Assembly (NCBI RefSeq): GCF_014192105.1
Contig: NZ_JACHXK010000008.1
Coordinates: 62,001-126,000 of the forward strand
Origin: Paenibacillus phyllosphaerae
GTDB taxonomy: Bacteria > Bacillota > Bacilli > Paenibacillales > Paenibacillaceae
Length of the DNA: 64,000 bases
Reading direction: 5' to 3'
The notes under the pieces: model-generated
Database searches by the model: none
What the model saw: the letters and a program-made list of their open reading frames with translations, nothing else
Told to the model about the DNA's origin: nothing
Shown: positions 15,707 to 25,596 of the stretch, piece after piece
Position numbering within the stretch: the first letter of the stretch is position 1
Layout of the letters: every line of letters starts with the position of its first letter
Translations under genes and position numbers: made by a program

Positions 15707-17941
15707 TTGACAAGTTGGTACAAGAAGCAATTACTGTCTTATTTCCCTATTTTCCTGATGGCCATCACCGTCATTGTGCTGCTCGGACTGGTCATTGTGT
15801 CGGACATCTCTCGGAAGGAGACGCAGAAGGCGAATCGACTCTCGGCGCAGTTCATATCCGATACGATGGTGCGTGCCTTGGATGAGATCGAGACGGCTTC
15901 TCTCGAGGAGTTGGCGGCCAATGAGAGCGTACTTACGTTCACGGATCAGCGCGAAAGCGAGGAAGTCGACGAGAGCTTGTTAATGTACGGCGTGTCCAAT
16001 GCGCTGCGCGCACTGACCGATAACAATCCGCTCATCCATTCCGTCTACTTGTACCGGGCAGAGGATCGATTGATGCTAACGCCGAACGGGAAGTACCGGC
16101 TGGATGCGTTCTCTGACCGCGAATTCGTTGAAGCTTCCCTCACCGCCGGACGGTCCACGGACATCTGGTCCGATGTTCGTAACTTGCGTGCCCCGTTCGA
16201 AGGTTCTGCCACGCCCGTTATCTCGCTGGTGAAGCGGCTTCCGGTCCCGTTCGGCGACAGAGGGCTGGCGGTTATCAATGCGGACGTACGGGTGCTGCGG
16301 CAATACATCGACGAGACGGCAGATGACCGAGTCACTTATCTGGACGTCGTCGACGAGCGGGGAGACGTGGCGATTGCTTCCGGATCAGGCGAATCGATCG
16401 CCGATGACGTGACGTTCCTATCACGCATTCCGATACCCAATACGAAATGGACGATTCGCAGCGGCATTCAACCGGGCCAGCTGTTCGCATGGTTCTCGCT
16501 GATCTCCTACGTATGGGTGGCGATCGGATTCGCCACCATCGTGCTTAGTTTCGGTTACATCGTTTACGTCGCGAAACGAAATTACCGTCCTATCGAGAAA
16601 ATGATGAACAAGCTTGAGTCGATTCAATTGGAAGCTTTGCCCGATGATCGTAAGGTCGACGATCTATCGATCATCGGGCAAGCCTTGGAGCGATTGATCG
16701 AGCAGACGGGCGTTTACGAGCAGAAACGGCATGAAAGCTTGGTCGCCAGACGGCGTCAGGCGTTTCTGGATCTGTTGGAAGGCACGGACTCCATCGAGGA
16801 GGCCGACTGGCGGGAAGGTCTTCCTCCAGTCGGCCGTGAGGCTGCCGATGCCGGTTCCGTCGTCATCGTGGCCGAAATCGAAAACGCCGAGTCGTTCGAG
16901 GAAGGGACCACGGCCGAGGATCGTTCGGTCATGCGGCTTGCGCTGCAAAGCTTCATGCAAGACGCGTTCGGGCGCGGGGCATCTTCGTGGACCGAATGGA
17001 TTAACGGCACAAGGGTCGGTATTCTGTGCGCGTTCGAAGCTGGCGAAACGGGGAGGGGCGGGCTGCTGGAGGCGGCTGAGTCCACGCGGCGTTGGATCGA
17101 GGACAATTTCCGCATCTCCTTCGTATTCGCCATCGGCACGTCGACGACGAATTGGCGCTCTCTTGCTGAGTCTTATGTTTCGGCGAAGGAGGCGCTCGAT
17201 CATAAGCTCACGCGCGTGCATGACGGCGTAATCGTGGCTGAAGAGGTCGCAGACTACGATCTGGAAGACACGATCTGGTACTGGACGGCCGCTGCGGACA
17301 TCGCCAAGTCGTTCCGGTTAACGCAGGAACGTTGGCAGTCGTCGCTTGCCGAGCTGTTCGACGATTTCCGTTCCCATCGCACGAAGGACCGGGAAATCTA
17401 TGCGGTGCTTGAAACGATAACGAAGTTGTTGAAGAAAGAAATAGTCAGCGGGAACGGGACTTCGGAAACTGTAGCGCAGGCATGGTGGAAGATTGGCATC
17501 GACCGACAAGTAACCGGCGGCAAGACGCTTGACCAATTAGAATGGGACTTCACCGAGGCGCTCGGCGAGTTGTATCGCTTATACGTCGCGGCTTGCGAGA
17601 ATGACAGCCAGCAAACCGTCGTTATCGAGATGCGAAACTATATTGAAGCGAATTTCGCCAATCCGGATTTGTCGCTCAAGCATCTTGCCGACCGATTCGG
17701 TCTGGCAGGTAAGAACGTCAGCCAAATGTTCAAGGACGCGTTCGATGAGAACTTCGTGGATTTTCTGCTGGCGCTGCGGATCGGCAAGGCCAAGCAATTG
17801 CTTACCGAAACAGGATTCGCCCAACAAGAAATCGCGCAGCAAGTCGGTTATTCGAATTCCATTACGTTCGGCAGAATGTTCAAACGTATCGTCGGCGTGA
17901 CGCCGGGCGACTATCGCAAAAGGCATGAAGCTATATCATAA
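15707..17941 (+). CDS. AraC-family regulator with extracellular sensor domain
   Basis: A membrane-anchored one-component regulator. A transmembrane segment lies near the N-terminus (FPIFLMAITVIVLLGLVIV). An extracellular Cache-like domain follows, then a second membrane segment (WFSLISYVWVAIGFATIVLSFGYIVYVA), a cytoplasmic linker and a C-terminal AraC double HTH (NPDLSLKHLADRFGLAGKNVSQ to GYSNSITFGRMFKRIVGVTPGDYR). The frame is open further upstream to 15635. The TTG at 15707 has AAAGGTGGGG seven bases before it and precedes the basic-plus-hydrophobic start, so it is preferred (744 residues); the start is uncertain. It lies just before a sugar ABC importer and probably controls that cluster in response to an extracellular saccharide. 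Confidence 0.88.
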   Translation: MTSWYKKQLLSYFPIFLMAITVIVLLGLVIVSDISRKETQKANRLSAQFISDTMVRALDEIETASLEELAANESVLTFTDQRESEEVDESLLMYGVSNALRALTDNNPLIHSVYLYRAEDRLMLTPNGKYRLDAFSDREFVEASLTAGRSTDIWSDVRNLRAPFEGSATPVISLVKRLPVPFGDRGLAVINADVRVLRQYIDETADDRVTYLDVVDERGDVAIASGSGESIADDVTFLSRIPIPNTKWTIRSGIQPGQLFAWFSLISYVWVAIGFATIVLSFGYIVYVAKRNYRPIEKMMNKLESIQLEALPDDRKVDDLSIIGQALERLIEQTGVYEQKRHESLVARRRQAFLDLLEGTDSIEEADWREGLPPVGREAADAGSVVIVAEIENAESFEEGTTAEDRSVMRLALQSFMQDAFGRGASSWTEWINGTRVGILCAFEAGETGRGGLLEAAESTRRWIEDNFRISFVFAIGTSTTNWRSLAESYVSAKEALDHKLTRVHDGVIVAEEVADYDLEDTIWYWTAAADIAKSFRLTQERWQSSLAELFDDFRSHRTKDREIYAVLETITKLLKKEIVSGNGTSETVAQAWWKIGIDRQVTGGKTLDQLEWDFTEALGELYRLYVAACENDSQQTVVIEMRNYIEANFANPDLSLKHLADRFGLAGKNVSQMFKDAFDENFVDFLLALRIGKAKQLLTETGFAQQEIAQQVGYSNSITFGRMFKRIVGVTPGDYRKRHEAIS

Positions 17942-17953
17942 TTCCAACCCGCG

Positions 17954-17990
17954 GACGGCCATTCATTACTCGATGAATCGGCCGTCTTTT
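17954..17990 (+). terminator. Intrinsic terminator after AraC regulator
   Basis: GACGGCC-ATTCAT pairs with ATGAAT-C-GGCCGTC (17954-17986) with one bulged base and a 6-base loop, followed by TTTT. Confidence 0.85.
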
Positions 17991-18201
17991 GTGATGTTTT
18001 ATCTAACATGAATATGACGCCAATTCGCAAGATGAACGGTTTATTTTAGATTTTTAGTCAATAACGTCCATAACAGTGACATTATATGTGTGGTTTATGT
18101 CTGAAAACAAGTTTATTGTCGCAAGTCAGGGTCGGATGACATACTGGAGTCGTTCCCGGGGAAAGCAATCGGGACGAACGTTCGAAGAGGAGATGAGAGA
18201 G

Positions 18202-19803
18202 ATGGAGAGAAGGATGGGGAAAACCAGTAAGAAAATGCTTGCGGTTACGGCCGGGTTCGCGGTTCTAATGTCTGCCTGTTCGAATGCGGCTCCTAATGAA
18301 GGCGCGGAAGGTGCCGCCTCGGGAGAACAGGAGCGAACAACGTTGAAAGTTGAAGTATTTGATCGCGGCAACGCACCTGCAGGGATGTCGATCGACAACA
18401 ACTACTTAACGAATTACGTGAAGTCTTCCTTCAGCGATACGAGCGGTATCGACGTGCAATACGTGCCGATCCCGCGTTCGGAAGAAATTCAGAAGCTGAA
18501 CGTCCTCATGGCGAGCGCAGATGATGTGCCGGATATCGTGTTCACGTACGATTCGGGGACTTACTATCGGTACGCGACGCAAGGCGGCCTCACCGATGTT
18601 ACGGAACTGCTCGACGAGTATGGACCGAATCTGAAGGCATTCCTGGGTGAAGATACATTAAAGTACGGTCAGATCGACGGGCAGCAGCTCGCGATACCGG
18701 GACGCCGTCTCGTGCTCGGACGATATGCTTCGTACGTTCGCCAAGACTGGCTGGACAAAGTAGGGCTGCCGGTGCCGCAGACGACCGACGAATTATATGA
18801 AGCGCTCAAGGCATTCAAGGCGCAGGATCCGGGCGGCCTCGGCGACAAAATGATTCCGCTCGGCATGTCGATGGCGCCCGCGCAATACGAATCGCTGCTC
18901 TGGTCATTCGTCGAACCGCTGACGGAAGAACAGCGCTATACGCTGACGCAGAAACTCGGATCCAGCGATTATCCGGTGCTCCTCCCCGGATTCAAGGATG
19001 GGCTGCAATTCATGAATAAACTTTATAACGAAGGTTTGATCAGCAAGGATTTTGCGCTCGACGAAGACAAGAAACAAATCTGGCAAGACGTGCAGAACGG
19101 CCTGGTCGGCGCATACAGCGAAGATGCCGGCGAGCTGTTCTTCGGATATAACTCGACGTACAAAAACATGCAGACGAACGTATCTGGGGCAACGTTTACG
19201 CCGATCGACCCTTACACGGACGCCGAAGGCAAGCATGCGAAACCGGGATACGCACCGAACGCCATGTACATTATGATTCCGAAGTCCAGCGAACGCGCGG
19301 TCGAAGCGATCAAATATCTGGACTGGATGGCATCCGAAGACCACCTGTTCTTCATGCAGAATGGCGTGGAAGGCGAGAACTACGCGCTCGAGGACGGCAT
19401 TCCGGTACTGGATGCCGAGGCGCCGCAGGACGTTCAAGACCGCTTGTACAACTATGGCGATATGGCCATAATCGTCAACGGCAAGTTTATCGGCGAACCG
19501 CAGCAGAACAGTGAAGCTTACATTCGCCAAGTGCCCAAAGAATATCACGAATTGATGCGGACGTCGGTCGATATTTCGAACGTCGACAAGATCGATCAGA
19601 TCGTCATGCCGCGTCCGATCGAATCCGAATCGAAGTACGGCAATGCGTTGGCCGAGAAGTATAAGGAGCTGATCGTTAAGACGACGATGGCGGCGCCGGA
19701 CAAATTCGAGTCCACCTACGAATCGATTATGAAAGAATATATGGCCGGCGGCGGACAGGCGATACTGGACGAGCGCAAGACGGTCTACGGCGAGATGCGA
19801 TAA
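18202..19803 (+). CDS. Extracellular solute-binding lipoprotein (family 1, sugar type)
   Basis: The binding protein of a CUT1-type carbohydrate importer. It has a basic start, a hydrophobic core and the lipobox LMSAC with modified Cys at residue 26, then a Glu/Ala/Gly-rich linker and a ~500-residue periplasmic-binding fold (LMASADDVPDIVFTYDSGTYYRYATQGG, and VRQDWLDKVGLPVPQTTDELYEAL). The large size and the RQDWLDKLGL phrase are typical of LplA-like proteins from Paenibacillus that bind oligosaccharides. The frame is open back to 18076, but that extension is not a signal sequence. ATG 18202, about nine bases after GAGGAG, is preferred; ATG 18193 is possible. The cognate permeases follow. Confidence 0.9.
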   Translation: MERRMGKTSKKMLAVTAGFAVLMSACSNAAPNEGAEGAASGEQERTTLKVEVFDRGNAPAGMSIDNNYLTNYVKSSFSDTSGIDVQYVPIPRSEEIQKLNVLMASADDVPDIVFTYDSGTYYRYATQGGLTDVTELLDEYGPNLKAFLGEDTLKYGQIDGQQLAIPGRRLVLGRYASYVRQDWLDKVGLPVPQTTDELYEALKAFKAQDPGGLGDKMIPLGMSMAPAQYESLLWSFVEPLTEEQRYTLTQKLGSSDYPVLLPGFKDGLQFMNKLYNEGLISKDFALDEDKKQIWQDVQNGLVGAYSEDAGELFFGYNSTYKNMQTNVSGATFTPIDPYTDAEGKHAKPGYAPNAMYIMIPKSSERAVEAIKYLDWMASEDHLFFMQNGVEGENYALEDGIPVLDAEAPQDVQDRLYNYGDMAIIVNGKFIGEPQQNSEAYIRQVPKEYHELMRTSVDISNVDKIDQIVMPRPIESESKYGNALAEKYKELIVKTTMAAPDKFESTYESIMKEYMAGGGQAILDERKTVYGEMR

Positions 19804-19882
19804 CGCCTTGCGCTACGGGCGGCGGGAGGGCTGATGTGCCTGCCGCTCGGCTCGCGGAAGCAATTCAAGAGGAGGGGACGCC

Positions 19883-20785
19883 ATGAGAGCTTCGACCTAT
19901 TTCATTCGATACTGGCAGTTATACGCCTTGCTGGTGCTGCCGCTCATCTATTTTGCCATCTTCAAGTATGGTCCTATGTACGGCATTCAGATCGCGTTCA
20001 AGGAATTCAACTTCTTCCAAGGCATACATGGCAGCGAGTGGATCGGCTTCGACGCCTTCCGCGAAGTGTTCCAGAATCAGGAGTTCTACAAGACGCTCCG
20101 TAATACGCTCATGCTGAACTTTCTTGATCTGCTCGTCTCTTTCCCGGCGCCGCTGTTCCTGGCAATCATGCTCTACGAGCTCAAGAGCAAGGCCTTCCGG
20201 AAAGTATCGCAGACGATTCTGTACGTGCCTCACTTCATCTCATGGGTCATTATTGGCGGCATCGTCTATCAAGTGTTCGGCACGCAATCGGGGATGATTA
20301 ACAATATGATCACGGCGCTCGGATTCGATGCCGTTCCGTTCCTCACCGAGAAGACGCATTGGTTGTTCACGTATCTGGCCACAGGCGTGTGGCAGAGCGC
20401 CGGATGGGGGACGATCCTGTACTTGGCCGCCTTGACCGGCATTAACGGCGAACTGTTCGAAGCTGCGGATATGGACGGCGCGAACCGGCTCCAGCGTATC
20501 TGGTACATTACGCTGCCCAGTCTCAAGACGACGATCGTGACGCTCCTTATTATCAACCTTGGCCATATTATGACGATCGGCTTCGAGAGGCCTTATGTCA
20601 TCGGCAATTTGGCGGTGCGCGATTATTCGGACGTGCTCAGTACGTTCGTGTATCGGGTCGGCATGGAATCGGGGCAATATACGCTGGCTACCGTCGTCGG
20701 TTTGTTCCAGGCCGTGGTCGGACTTATCTTCGTGCTCGGCGCCAATTACGCATCGAAGAAACTGGCTGACGAGAGTATTCTGTAA
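19883..20785 (+). CDS. Sugar ABC transporter permease, LplB-like
   Basis: A 300-residue CUT1 permease with about six membrane helices, starting with YWQLYALLVLPLIYFAIFKYGPMYGIQIAFKEFN. The EAA loop (ELFEAADMDGANRLQRIWYITLPSLKTTI) is intact. It works with the partner permease at 20814 and the lipoprotein at 18202. No ATPase gene is present, so it presumably shares a genome-wide MsmX-type ATPase, as described for Bacillus sugar importers. AAGAGGAGGGGACG precedes the ATG. Confidence 0.93.
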   Translation: MRASTYFIRYWQLYALLVLPLIYFAIFKYGPMYGIQIAFKEFNFFQGIHGSEWIGFDAFREVFQNQEFYKTLRNTLMLNFLDLLVSFPAPLFLAIMLYELKSKAFRKVSQTILYVPHFISWVIIGGIVYQVFGTQSGMINNMITALGFDAVPFLTEKTHWLFTYLATGVWQSAGWGTILYLAALTGINGELFEAADMDGANRLQRIWYITLPSLKTTIVTLLIINLGHIMTIGFERPYVIGNLAVRDYSDVLSTFVYRVGMESGQYTLATVVGLFQAVVGLIFVLGANYASKKLADESIL

Positions 20786-20813
20786 CCAACACTTCAGACT
20801 ATGGAGAGGATGA

Positions 20814-21692
20814 ATGCGCATGAGTGCACGAACAGCGAACCGCATCTTCGATGTGACCAATACGGTACTGGTGATCCTTGCCGTGCTGCTGTGCCTGGCT
20901 CCCTTCTTGCATATAATCGCGATATCGCTTAGTTCCTCCCGGGCGATCATGTCGGGGGAAGTGACGCTGCTTCCCGTCGAGTGGACCGTAGAGGCATACA
21001 AAAGCGTGTTCACGGATTCGGCGATGATCCGTTCCTTAGGCTTTACGATCTTGTTGACGCTGATGACGACGCTGCTGTGCATGGCCATGACGGTGGCGGC
21101 CGCTTATCCGCTCGCCAAGTCGCAGCTCAAGGGACGAAAGCTATATATGGTGATCATCCTGATCACGATGTTCTTCAGCGGCGGGATGATTCCCGAGTAC
21201 ATTCTGATCCGCGACCTCGATATGCTCAATACGATTTGGTCGCTGGTGCTGCCCGGACTGATCAGCCCGTTTTATCTGATCATTCTCATCTCCTTCTTCA
21301 AAGGCATTCCGGCGGGGCTTGAGGAAGCGGCCGAGATAGACGGGAGCAATCACATCGGCACCTTGGGCCGAATCGTGCTCCCGCTGTCCATGCCTGTGCT
21401 GGCCACGCTCAGCCTGTTCTATGCGGTAGGCCGATGGAACGGATTCCAAGACACGCTCATGTACATCACCAAACCTGAGCTCTATCCGCTGCAGCTCAAG
21501 CTATACCAAATTATTAACAACAGCCAAGCGACCGACCTATTGCGTATGGAGGGAACCGGCATGTCCGAAGTGCTTCCCGAAGGGCTGAAGGCAGCCAGCG
21601 TCATCTTCGCCACGCTGCCAATCTTGATCGTCTATCCATGGCTGCAGCGGTTCTTCGTGAACGGCGTGATGATCGGATCGGTGAAAGGCTGA
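20814..21692 (+). CDS. Sugar ABC transporter permease, LplC/YtcP-like
   Basis: The second CUT1 permease (292 residues) has about six membrane segments, the conserved FSGGMIPEYILIRDLDMLNTIWSLVLPG stretch and the EAA loop (GLEEAAEIDGSNHIGTLGRIVLPLSMPVLAT). It ends with the family tail FFVNGVMIGSVKG. GGAGAGG lies before the ATG; a second in-frame ATG is two codons on. Its TGA overlaps the ATG of the isomerase gene (TGATG), so import and metabolism are translationally coupled. Confidence 0.93.
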   Translation: MRMSARTANRIFDVTNTVLVILAVLLCLAPFLHIIAISLSSSRAIMSGEVTLLPVEWTVEAYKSVFTDSAMIRSLGFTILLTLMTTLLCMAMTVAAAYPLAKSQLKGRKLYMVIILITMFFSGGMIPEYILIRDLDMLNTIWSLVLPGLISPFYLIILISFFKGIPAGLEEAAEIDGSNHIGTLGRIVLPLSMPVLATLSLFYAVGRWNGFQDTLMYITKPELYPLQLKLYQIINNSQATDLLRMEGTGMSEVLPEGLKAASVIFATLPILIVYPWLQRFFVNGVMIGSVKG

Positions 21693-22672
21693 TGGAAAAG
21701 GCGGACAAAGGAGACTACTCGTTCTCAACCTGTTGGAATATCAAGCGACACGAAAGCGGTGCTGCGATGATCGAGGAAATCCTATCCCTCGGCTTCCGGA
21801 ACATCGAACTGAACTACAATGTGACGTTCGACTTGCTGCGAACGATCGAACCGATGATCGAACGCGGGGATATTGCGGTCTCGAGCGTGCATAATACGTT
21901 CCCGTTCATCGACGATCCGGATTACGGCACCGATTCCGTGCTTCTCGGCTTCGACGACGAGACGAAGCGGAAGCGGGCCGTCGAATTGATGGTTCGTTCC
22001 GCCGAGTACGCTGACCGCTATGGCGCGGGCGCCGTTGTCGTCCATCCCGGCGAGGTGCCGTTCGACTATGATGCGGATGGTGAGCTAAAACGGTTGTATG
22101 CGGATCAAGGTCCCGCATCATCGGCGTATCGCGCGCGTTTTCTCGAGCTGGCAGAACGAAGGATTGAACGGTCTGGCGTCTATCTCGAGCGGATCTCGCG
22201 GAGTCTGGAAGAAGCGTGCGATATTGTCGCGAAGCGCGGCTATCGCGTCGTCTTCGGGATCGAGACTCGCGCTCGGTTCCATCAGATTCCGACGATCGCG
22301 GAGTCGGCTTCGATCATCGATCGGCTGGGCGGCGCGCCTGTCGGTCTCTGGTACGATATCGGACACGGCATGATGATGGAACGAATGGGATTGTATGAGA
22401 ACGACGCCACTCTATTGGCCAAGCAAGGAAAAGTGGCGGGCGTACATATTCACGAGACGATCGGATTGTCCGATCATTGGTGTCCGTATGTGCACAGCGG
22501 TAACAATAGTTATTTCGACCGTTTCCTCCCCGTCATCGAAGCTGCGCCGATCAAAGTATACGAACTCAAGGCGGCTTGCGAACCGGAAACGATCGAAGCG
22601 AGCCATCGGATGATCGTCGAGAAGCTGGCCGTGCGGGCGAAAGAGCGCATCAATGAGGCGAGTCGCCGATGA
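21692..22672 (+). CDS. TIM-barrel sugar phosphate isomerase/epimerase family protein
   Basis: The 326-residue protein belongs to the xylose-isomerase-like TIM-barrel (AP_endonuc_2) superfamily. The expected metal-site strands are present: FGIETR, WYDIGH, VAGVHIHET and a terminal Glu in VYELKA. Members isomerise or epimerise sugars, inositols or keto sugars, and the substrate is not predictable here. The frame extends upstream to 21638, but ATG 21692 overlaps the permease stop by one base and begins a normal first strand (DYSFSTCWNI). The 3' end overlaps the MFS gene by four bases (ATGA). The context suggests intracellular processing of the sugar brought in by the upstream ABC system. Confidence 0.85.
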   Translation: MEKADKGDYSFSTCWNIKRHESGAAMIEEILSLGFRNIELNYNVTFDLLRTIEPMIERGDIAVSSVHNTFPFIDDPDYGTDSVLLGFDDETKRKRAVELMVRSAEYADRYGAGAVVVHPGEVPFDYDADGELKRLYADQGPASSAYRARFLELAERRIERSGVYLERISRSLEEACDIVAKRGYRVVFGIETRARFHQIPTIAESASIIDRLGGAPVGLWYDIGHGMMMERMGLYENDATLLAKQGKVAGVHIHETIGLSDHWCPYVHSGNNSYFDRFLPVIEAAPIKVYELKAACEPETIEASHRMIVEKLAVRAKERINEASRR

Positions 22673-23871
22673 TTGCGCAGACGTCAATGGTACGAACAAC
22701 GTCTCTCCTGCTGGTGAAGCTTCGCGCGTTCTACTTGGCGACAGGTCTTGCGGGCGGGTTGTTGAACCCGTATATGAGCACCATCTTCGTGGAAAGCGGA
22801 TGGAACCGCAATGACGTCGGCATCATCATGTCGATCTCGTCCTTCCTTATTATTTTCGCTCAGCTCATGTGGGGGAGAATCGCCGACCGGTACCGATTGA
22901 CGCGCACGATATTACTGCTCAGCTTGGCAGTGCCGGCCGCTGTTGCGCTGCTATATCCGGTAGCGTCAATGCCGGTGCTCGTCGCGGCGTACTTCGTGGT
23001 CATCTTGTTCACCTCGCCGCAAGCGCCGATCAGCGATGCCTATGCCGTCGCGGCAGCTCGCGCGGCAGGCTCGTCGTACGGCACGATTCGCAGTTTCCAG
23101 AGCGTCGGCAACGCGCTTGGCGGGTACCTCGCCGGCATGCTGGTGGCGACATATGCCCCGCATACGCTTGTGTGGCCGTTCTTCGCGTTCGGCTGTCTAG
23201 GCGTGGCGGTGGTGCTCGCGTTTCCGAAGGAGACCGAGGTGGCGTTTACTGGCCGATCGTTTTTATCCGGCATAGGGGATCTGCTTAGGGACATGAAAGT
23301 CGTTTTGTTCCTAATCGCCTGTCTCTTAATCAATCAGACGCTGACGGCGTTCAATACGTATTTCGTCGTCGTATTCCAGATGTCGGGAGGAAGTTATGAG
23401 CAATCGGGGCTTGCGCTCATGATCGCGGCGCTATCGAACGTGCCGTCCATGTTCCTTGCGTCGCGCGTTATCGGGAAACTTGGCATGGAACGCACGATGA
23501 TGCTGGCGGCGGCAGCTTACGTGCTCAGATGGGCAATCCAATATGTGCTGCCGATCCCGTCCGTAATGGTCGGCGTGCAAGCATTGCAAGGTCTGTCGTT
23601 CGGGCTGTTTTATGTCGCCGCCGTCGAATATGTCGGTTCGCTAGTTTCTAGAGACCTGCAAGCTACGGGGCAGAGCGTGTTCAACGTCGTTTTCGTCGGA
23701 GCAGCAGGGATTGCGGGGAATTTGACGAATGGATTCTTGTTGGAAGCAGGAGGGCCTGCGGCCATGAATCTCGCTTGCATGGTGAGCGCGGCTTGCGGAG
23801 CGATGCTGTTGTTGGTGATCGTGAAGCGGTCCGGAACGTCTTCTCGGACGCAATCGAGGTTGAATGCGTAA
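22669..23871 (+). CDS. Major facilitator superfamily transporter
   Basis: A 400-residue membrane protein with about 12 hydrophobic helices. It shows the MFS loop-2/3 motif as WGRIADRYRLTRT, preceded by NPYMSTIFVESGWNRNDVGIIMS. The pattern is close to sugar or nucleoside MFS_1 permeases. The start codon overlaps the isomerase stop by four bases. A second transporter next to an ABC sugar importer could export a by-product or take up the monomer. The direction and substrate cannot be read from sequence. Confidence 0.88.
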   Translation: MIAQTSMVRTTSLLLVKLRAFYLATGLAGGLLNPYMSTIFVESGWNRNDVGIIMSISSFLIIFAQLMWGRIADRYRLTRTILLLSLAVPAAVALLYPVASMPVLVAAYFVVILFTSPQAPISDAYAVAAARAAGSSYGTIRSFQSVGNALGGYLAGMLVATYAPHTLVWPFFAFGCLGVAVVLAFPKETEVAFTGRSFLSGIGDLLRDMKVVLFLIACLLINQTLTAFNTYFVVVFQMSGGSYEQSGLALMIAALSNVPSMFLASRVIGKLGMERTMMLAAAAYVLRWAIQYVLPIPSVMVGVQALQGLSFGLFYVAAVEYVGSLVSRDLQATGQSVFNVVFVGAAGIAGNLTNGFLLEAGGPAAMNLACMVSAACGAMLLLVIVKRSGTSSRTQSRLNA

Positions 23872-23901
23872 GAACGAATTCAGAGGAGGGCATAACGCAC
23901 A

Positions 23902-25596
23902 ATGGTACGACAACATCCATGGGACGATATGACGCAAGAACAGCAGTTTCTCGTTACGCAATCAATGGCCTATATGGATCGGCACTACAACGCGGGAATG
24001 GGATTATTAAAAGACGAAAGCGGCGCTTATCATTCGACGCGGGCGAGTGCGCATTACGTGCTTGGTTTGCTGCTCAGGAATGCTCCGGGAGACCGGGAAC
24101 GCGCCGTCGTAGCGATTGAACGAGTCCTCGACACGCAGCTGATTGCGCCGGGCGAGATCTATCACGCCACATTCCGGGCTTCGCCGGAAGCTGCATCGCC
24201 TCCGGCGGGGCGCATGGCGTGGGGGGCTTTCCCGCCTAGCATAGCCTATTCGCTTCCGGAGACGCTGGATTCCATCTTCGATACGTTCTTGGTGCAAGCG
24301 AAGGACCTGCTTGCGCTCAATGGCCCCGAGGGAAGAACGACGGCGAAGCGTATATTCCAGGAAGCGGCGGATTCCGTGCTGCCTCCAATATGGAGGAGTT
24401 ACGATCCGAATTGGAGGGAGTTCATCGCTTGCACATTCGCGCTCGTGCTCGAACATTTCGAAGACGCGCTCCCGTCCGAGACGGTTAGGCGCATGGATTC
24501 CTCGATGGAGATGGCCGTTGCTGCTTCGATCGAACGCCGGCGATCCCAATCCATAGCGATGAATACGAACATCGAGCTGATGCATATGTTCATCGCGCAT
24601 TATTATGGACATCGATTCGGACGCGAAGATTGGCAACGGCATGCAGAGGAAGAAGCGGAACGGTTCTTGCATGCCTACGAGGAGTTCGATTCATTCGCCG
24701 AATACAACTCGGCAACCTATTACGGCGTCGATCTCGCCGTGCTCGGCATGTGGCGCCGTTACGGGCGTACGGCATCGTTCCGGAAGATCGGCCTCGCCGT
24801 GGAGCACGGACTTTGGCGCAACCTGGCCTTATTCTACAACGCCAATCTGGAGAATGTGTCCGGACCATTCTCGCGGGCGTACGAGATGGAGATGGTCGCG
24901 CACAGCTCATTAGGCGTATTCGTCTACTTGGCGCTTGGTGCCGGATATGAGCATATGACGGCCGTGAACTGCGAGTCGGAGCATGACCCGATCATCGCGC
25001 TTGTCGGCGTAGACGTACCGGACGACGTCCTGCCCCTATTGCGCGAACATAGACAGAACCGCTTTGTCGCGAAGCAATTCCGCGAACTGGTCGAATGGGA
25101 CCTGCCCGGCAGCAACTCGAACCTATGCACGACGGAAGCGTGGATCGGCGAGGATCTGATGATCGGCGCCTTATCCGGCAGCCGCAATACGAGCGGGCAG
25201 CTGCATCCGGCAACCGTTCATTGGCGTGCCGCGAACGGCGAGCGATACTCGATCCGTCTGTTGCGGCGTCTTGCAGGCGAGCATTGGAGCAAGCATACGC
25301 GGGGATTCTTGTATGAGGCCCACGCGAGCGAAGGGCATCTTAACGTCGAGATACAGATCGAGACGGATATGGAGATCGAAGTGTTTTTCGAGGTACAAGG
25401 GCCGAACCTTGGTTCTGCGGACGTGCGGGGCGGGGAGTGGATATTCCCTGGTTTGCGCTGCTCGCTCGAAGCCGAGGCGCCGGCGCCGTTCGTTCGCGAA
25501 TTGGGAGAACGTATCGAGATCGTTTATCCCTATCGGCCGGCTCAATCCGCTCAGCGAATGAGCTTCCGACTGCAGGTGGAACGGAGCGACGATTAG
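23902..25596 (+). CDS. Large protein of unrecognised family, probable alpha-toroid
   Basis: I do not recognise a named family for this 564-residue protein. It has no signal peptide and no membrane segments, so it is cytoplasmic. The first ~350 residues read as regularly spaced amphipathic helices with conserved-looking aromatic patches (RASAHYVLGLLLRN, WRSYDPNWREFIACTFALVLEHF, MNTNIELMHMFIAHYYG, FAEYNSATYYGVDLAVLGMWRRYG), as in alpha/alpha-toroid glycan-active enzymes. The C-terminal ~170 residues are beta-rich, as in the support domain of heparinase- or alginate-lyase-like proteins. GAGGAGGG precedes the ATG. It is the last gene of the ABC/isomerase/MFS cluster, so a glycoside-degrading role is a reasonable but untested inference. 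Confidence 0.6.
   Translation: MVRQHPWDDMTQEQQFLVTQSMAYMDRHYNAGMGLLKDESGAYHSTRASAHYVLGLLLRNAPGDRERAVVAIERVLDTQLIAPGEIYHATFRASPEAASPPAGRMAWGAFPPSIAYSLPETLDSIFDTFLVQAKDLLALNGPEGRTTAKRIFQEAADSVLPPIWRSYDPNWREFIACTFALVLEHFEDALPSETVRRMDSSMEMAVAASIERRRSQSIAMNTNIELMHMFIAHYYGHRFGREDWQRHAEEEAERFLHAYEEFDSFAEYNSATYYGVDLAVLGMWRRYGRTASFRKIGLAVEHGLWRNLALFYNANLENVSGPFSRAYEMEMVAHSSLGVFVYLALGAGYEHMTAVNCESEHDPIIALVGVDVPDDVLPLLREHRQNRFVAKQFRELVEWDLPGSNSNLCTTEAWIGEDLMIGALSGSRNTSGQLHPATVHWRAANGERYSIRLLRRLAGEHWSKHTRGFLYEAHASEGHLNVEIQIETDMEIEVFFEVQGPNLGSADVRGGEWIFPGLRCSLEAEAPAPFVRELGERIEIVYPYRPAQSAQRMSFRLQVERSDD

Noticed and set aside
15104..15730. Minus-strand frame of 208 codons across the 15350-15706 gap
   Set aside because: It runs through the terminator and into both flanking plus-strand genes, and its composition is not protein-like.
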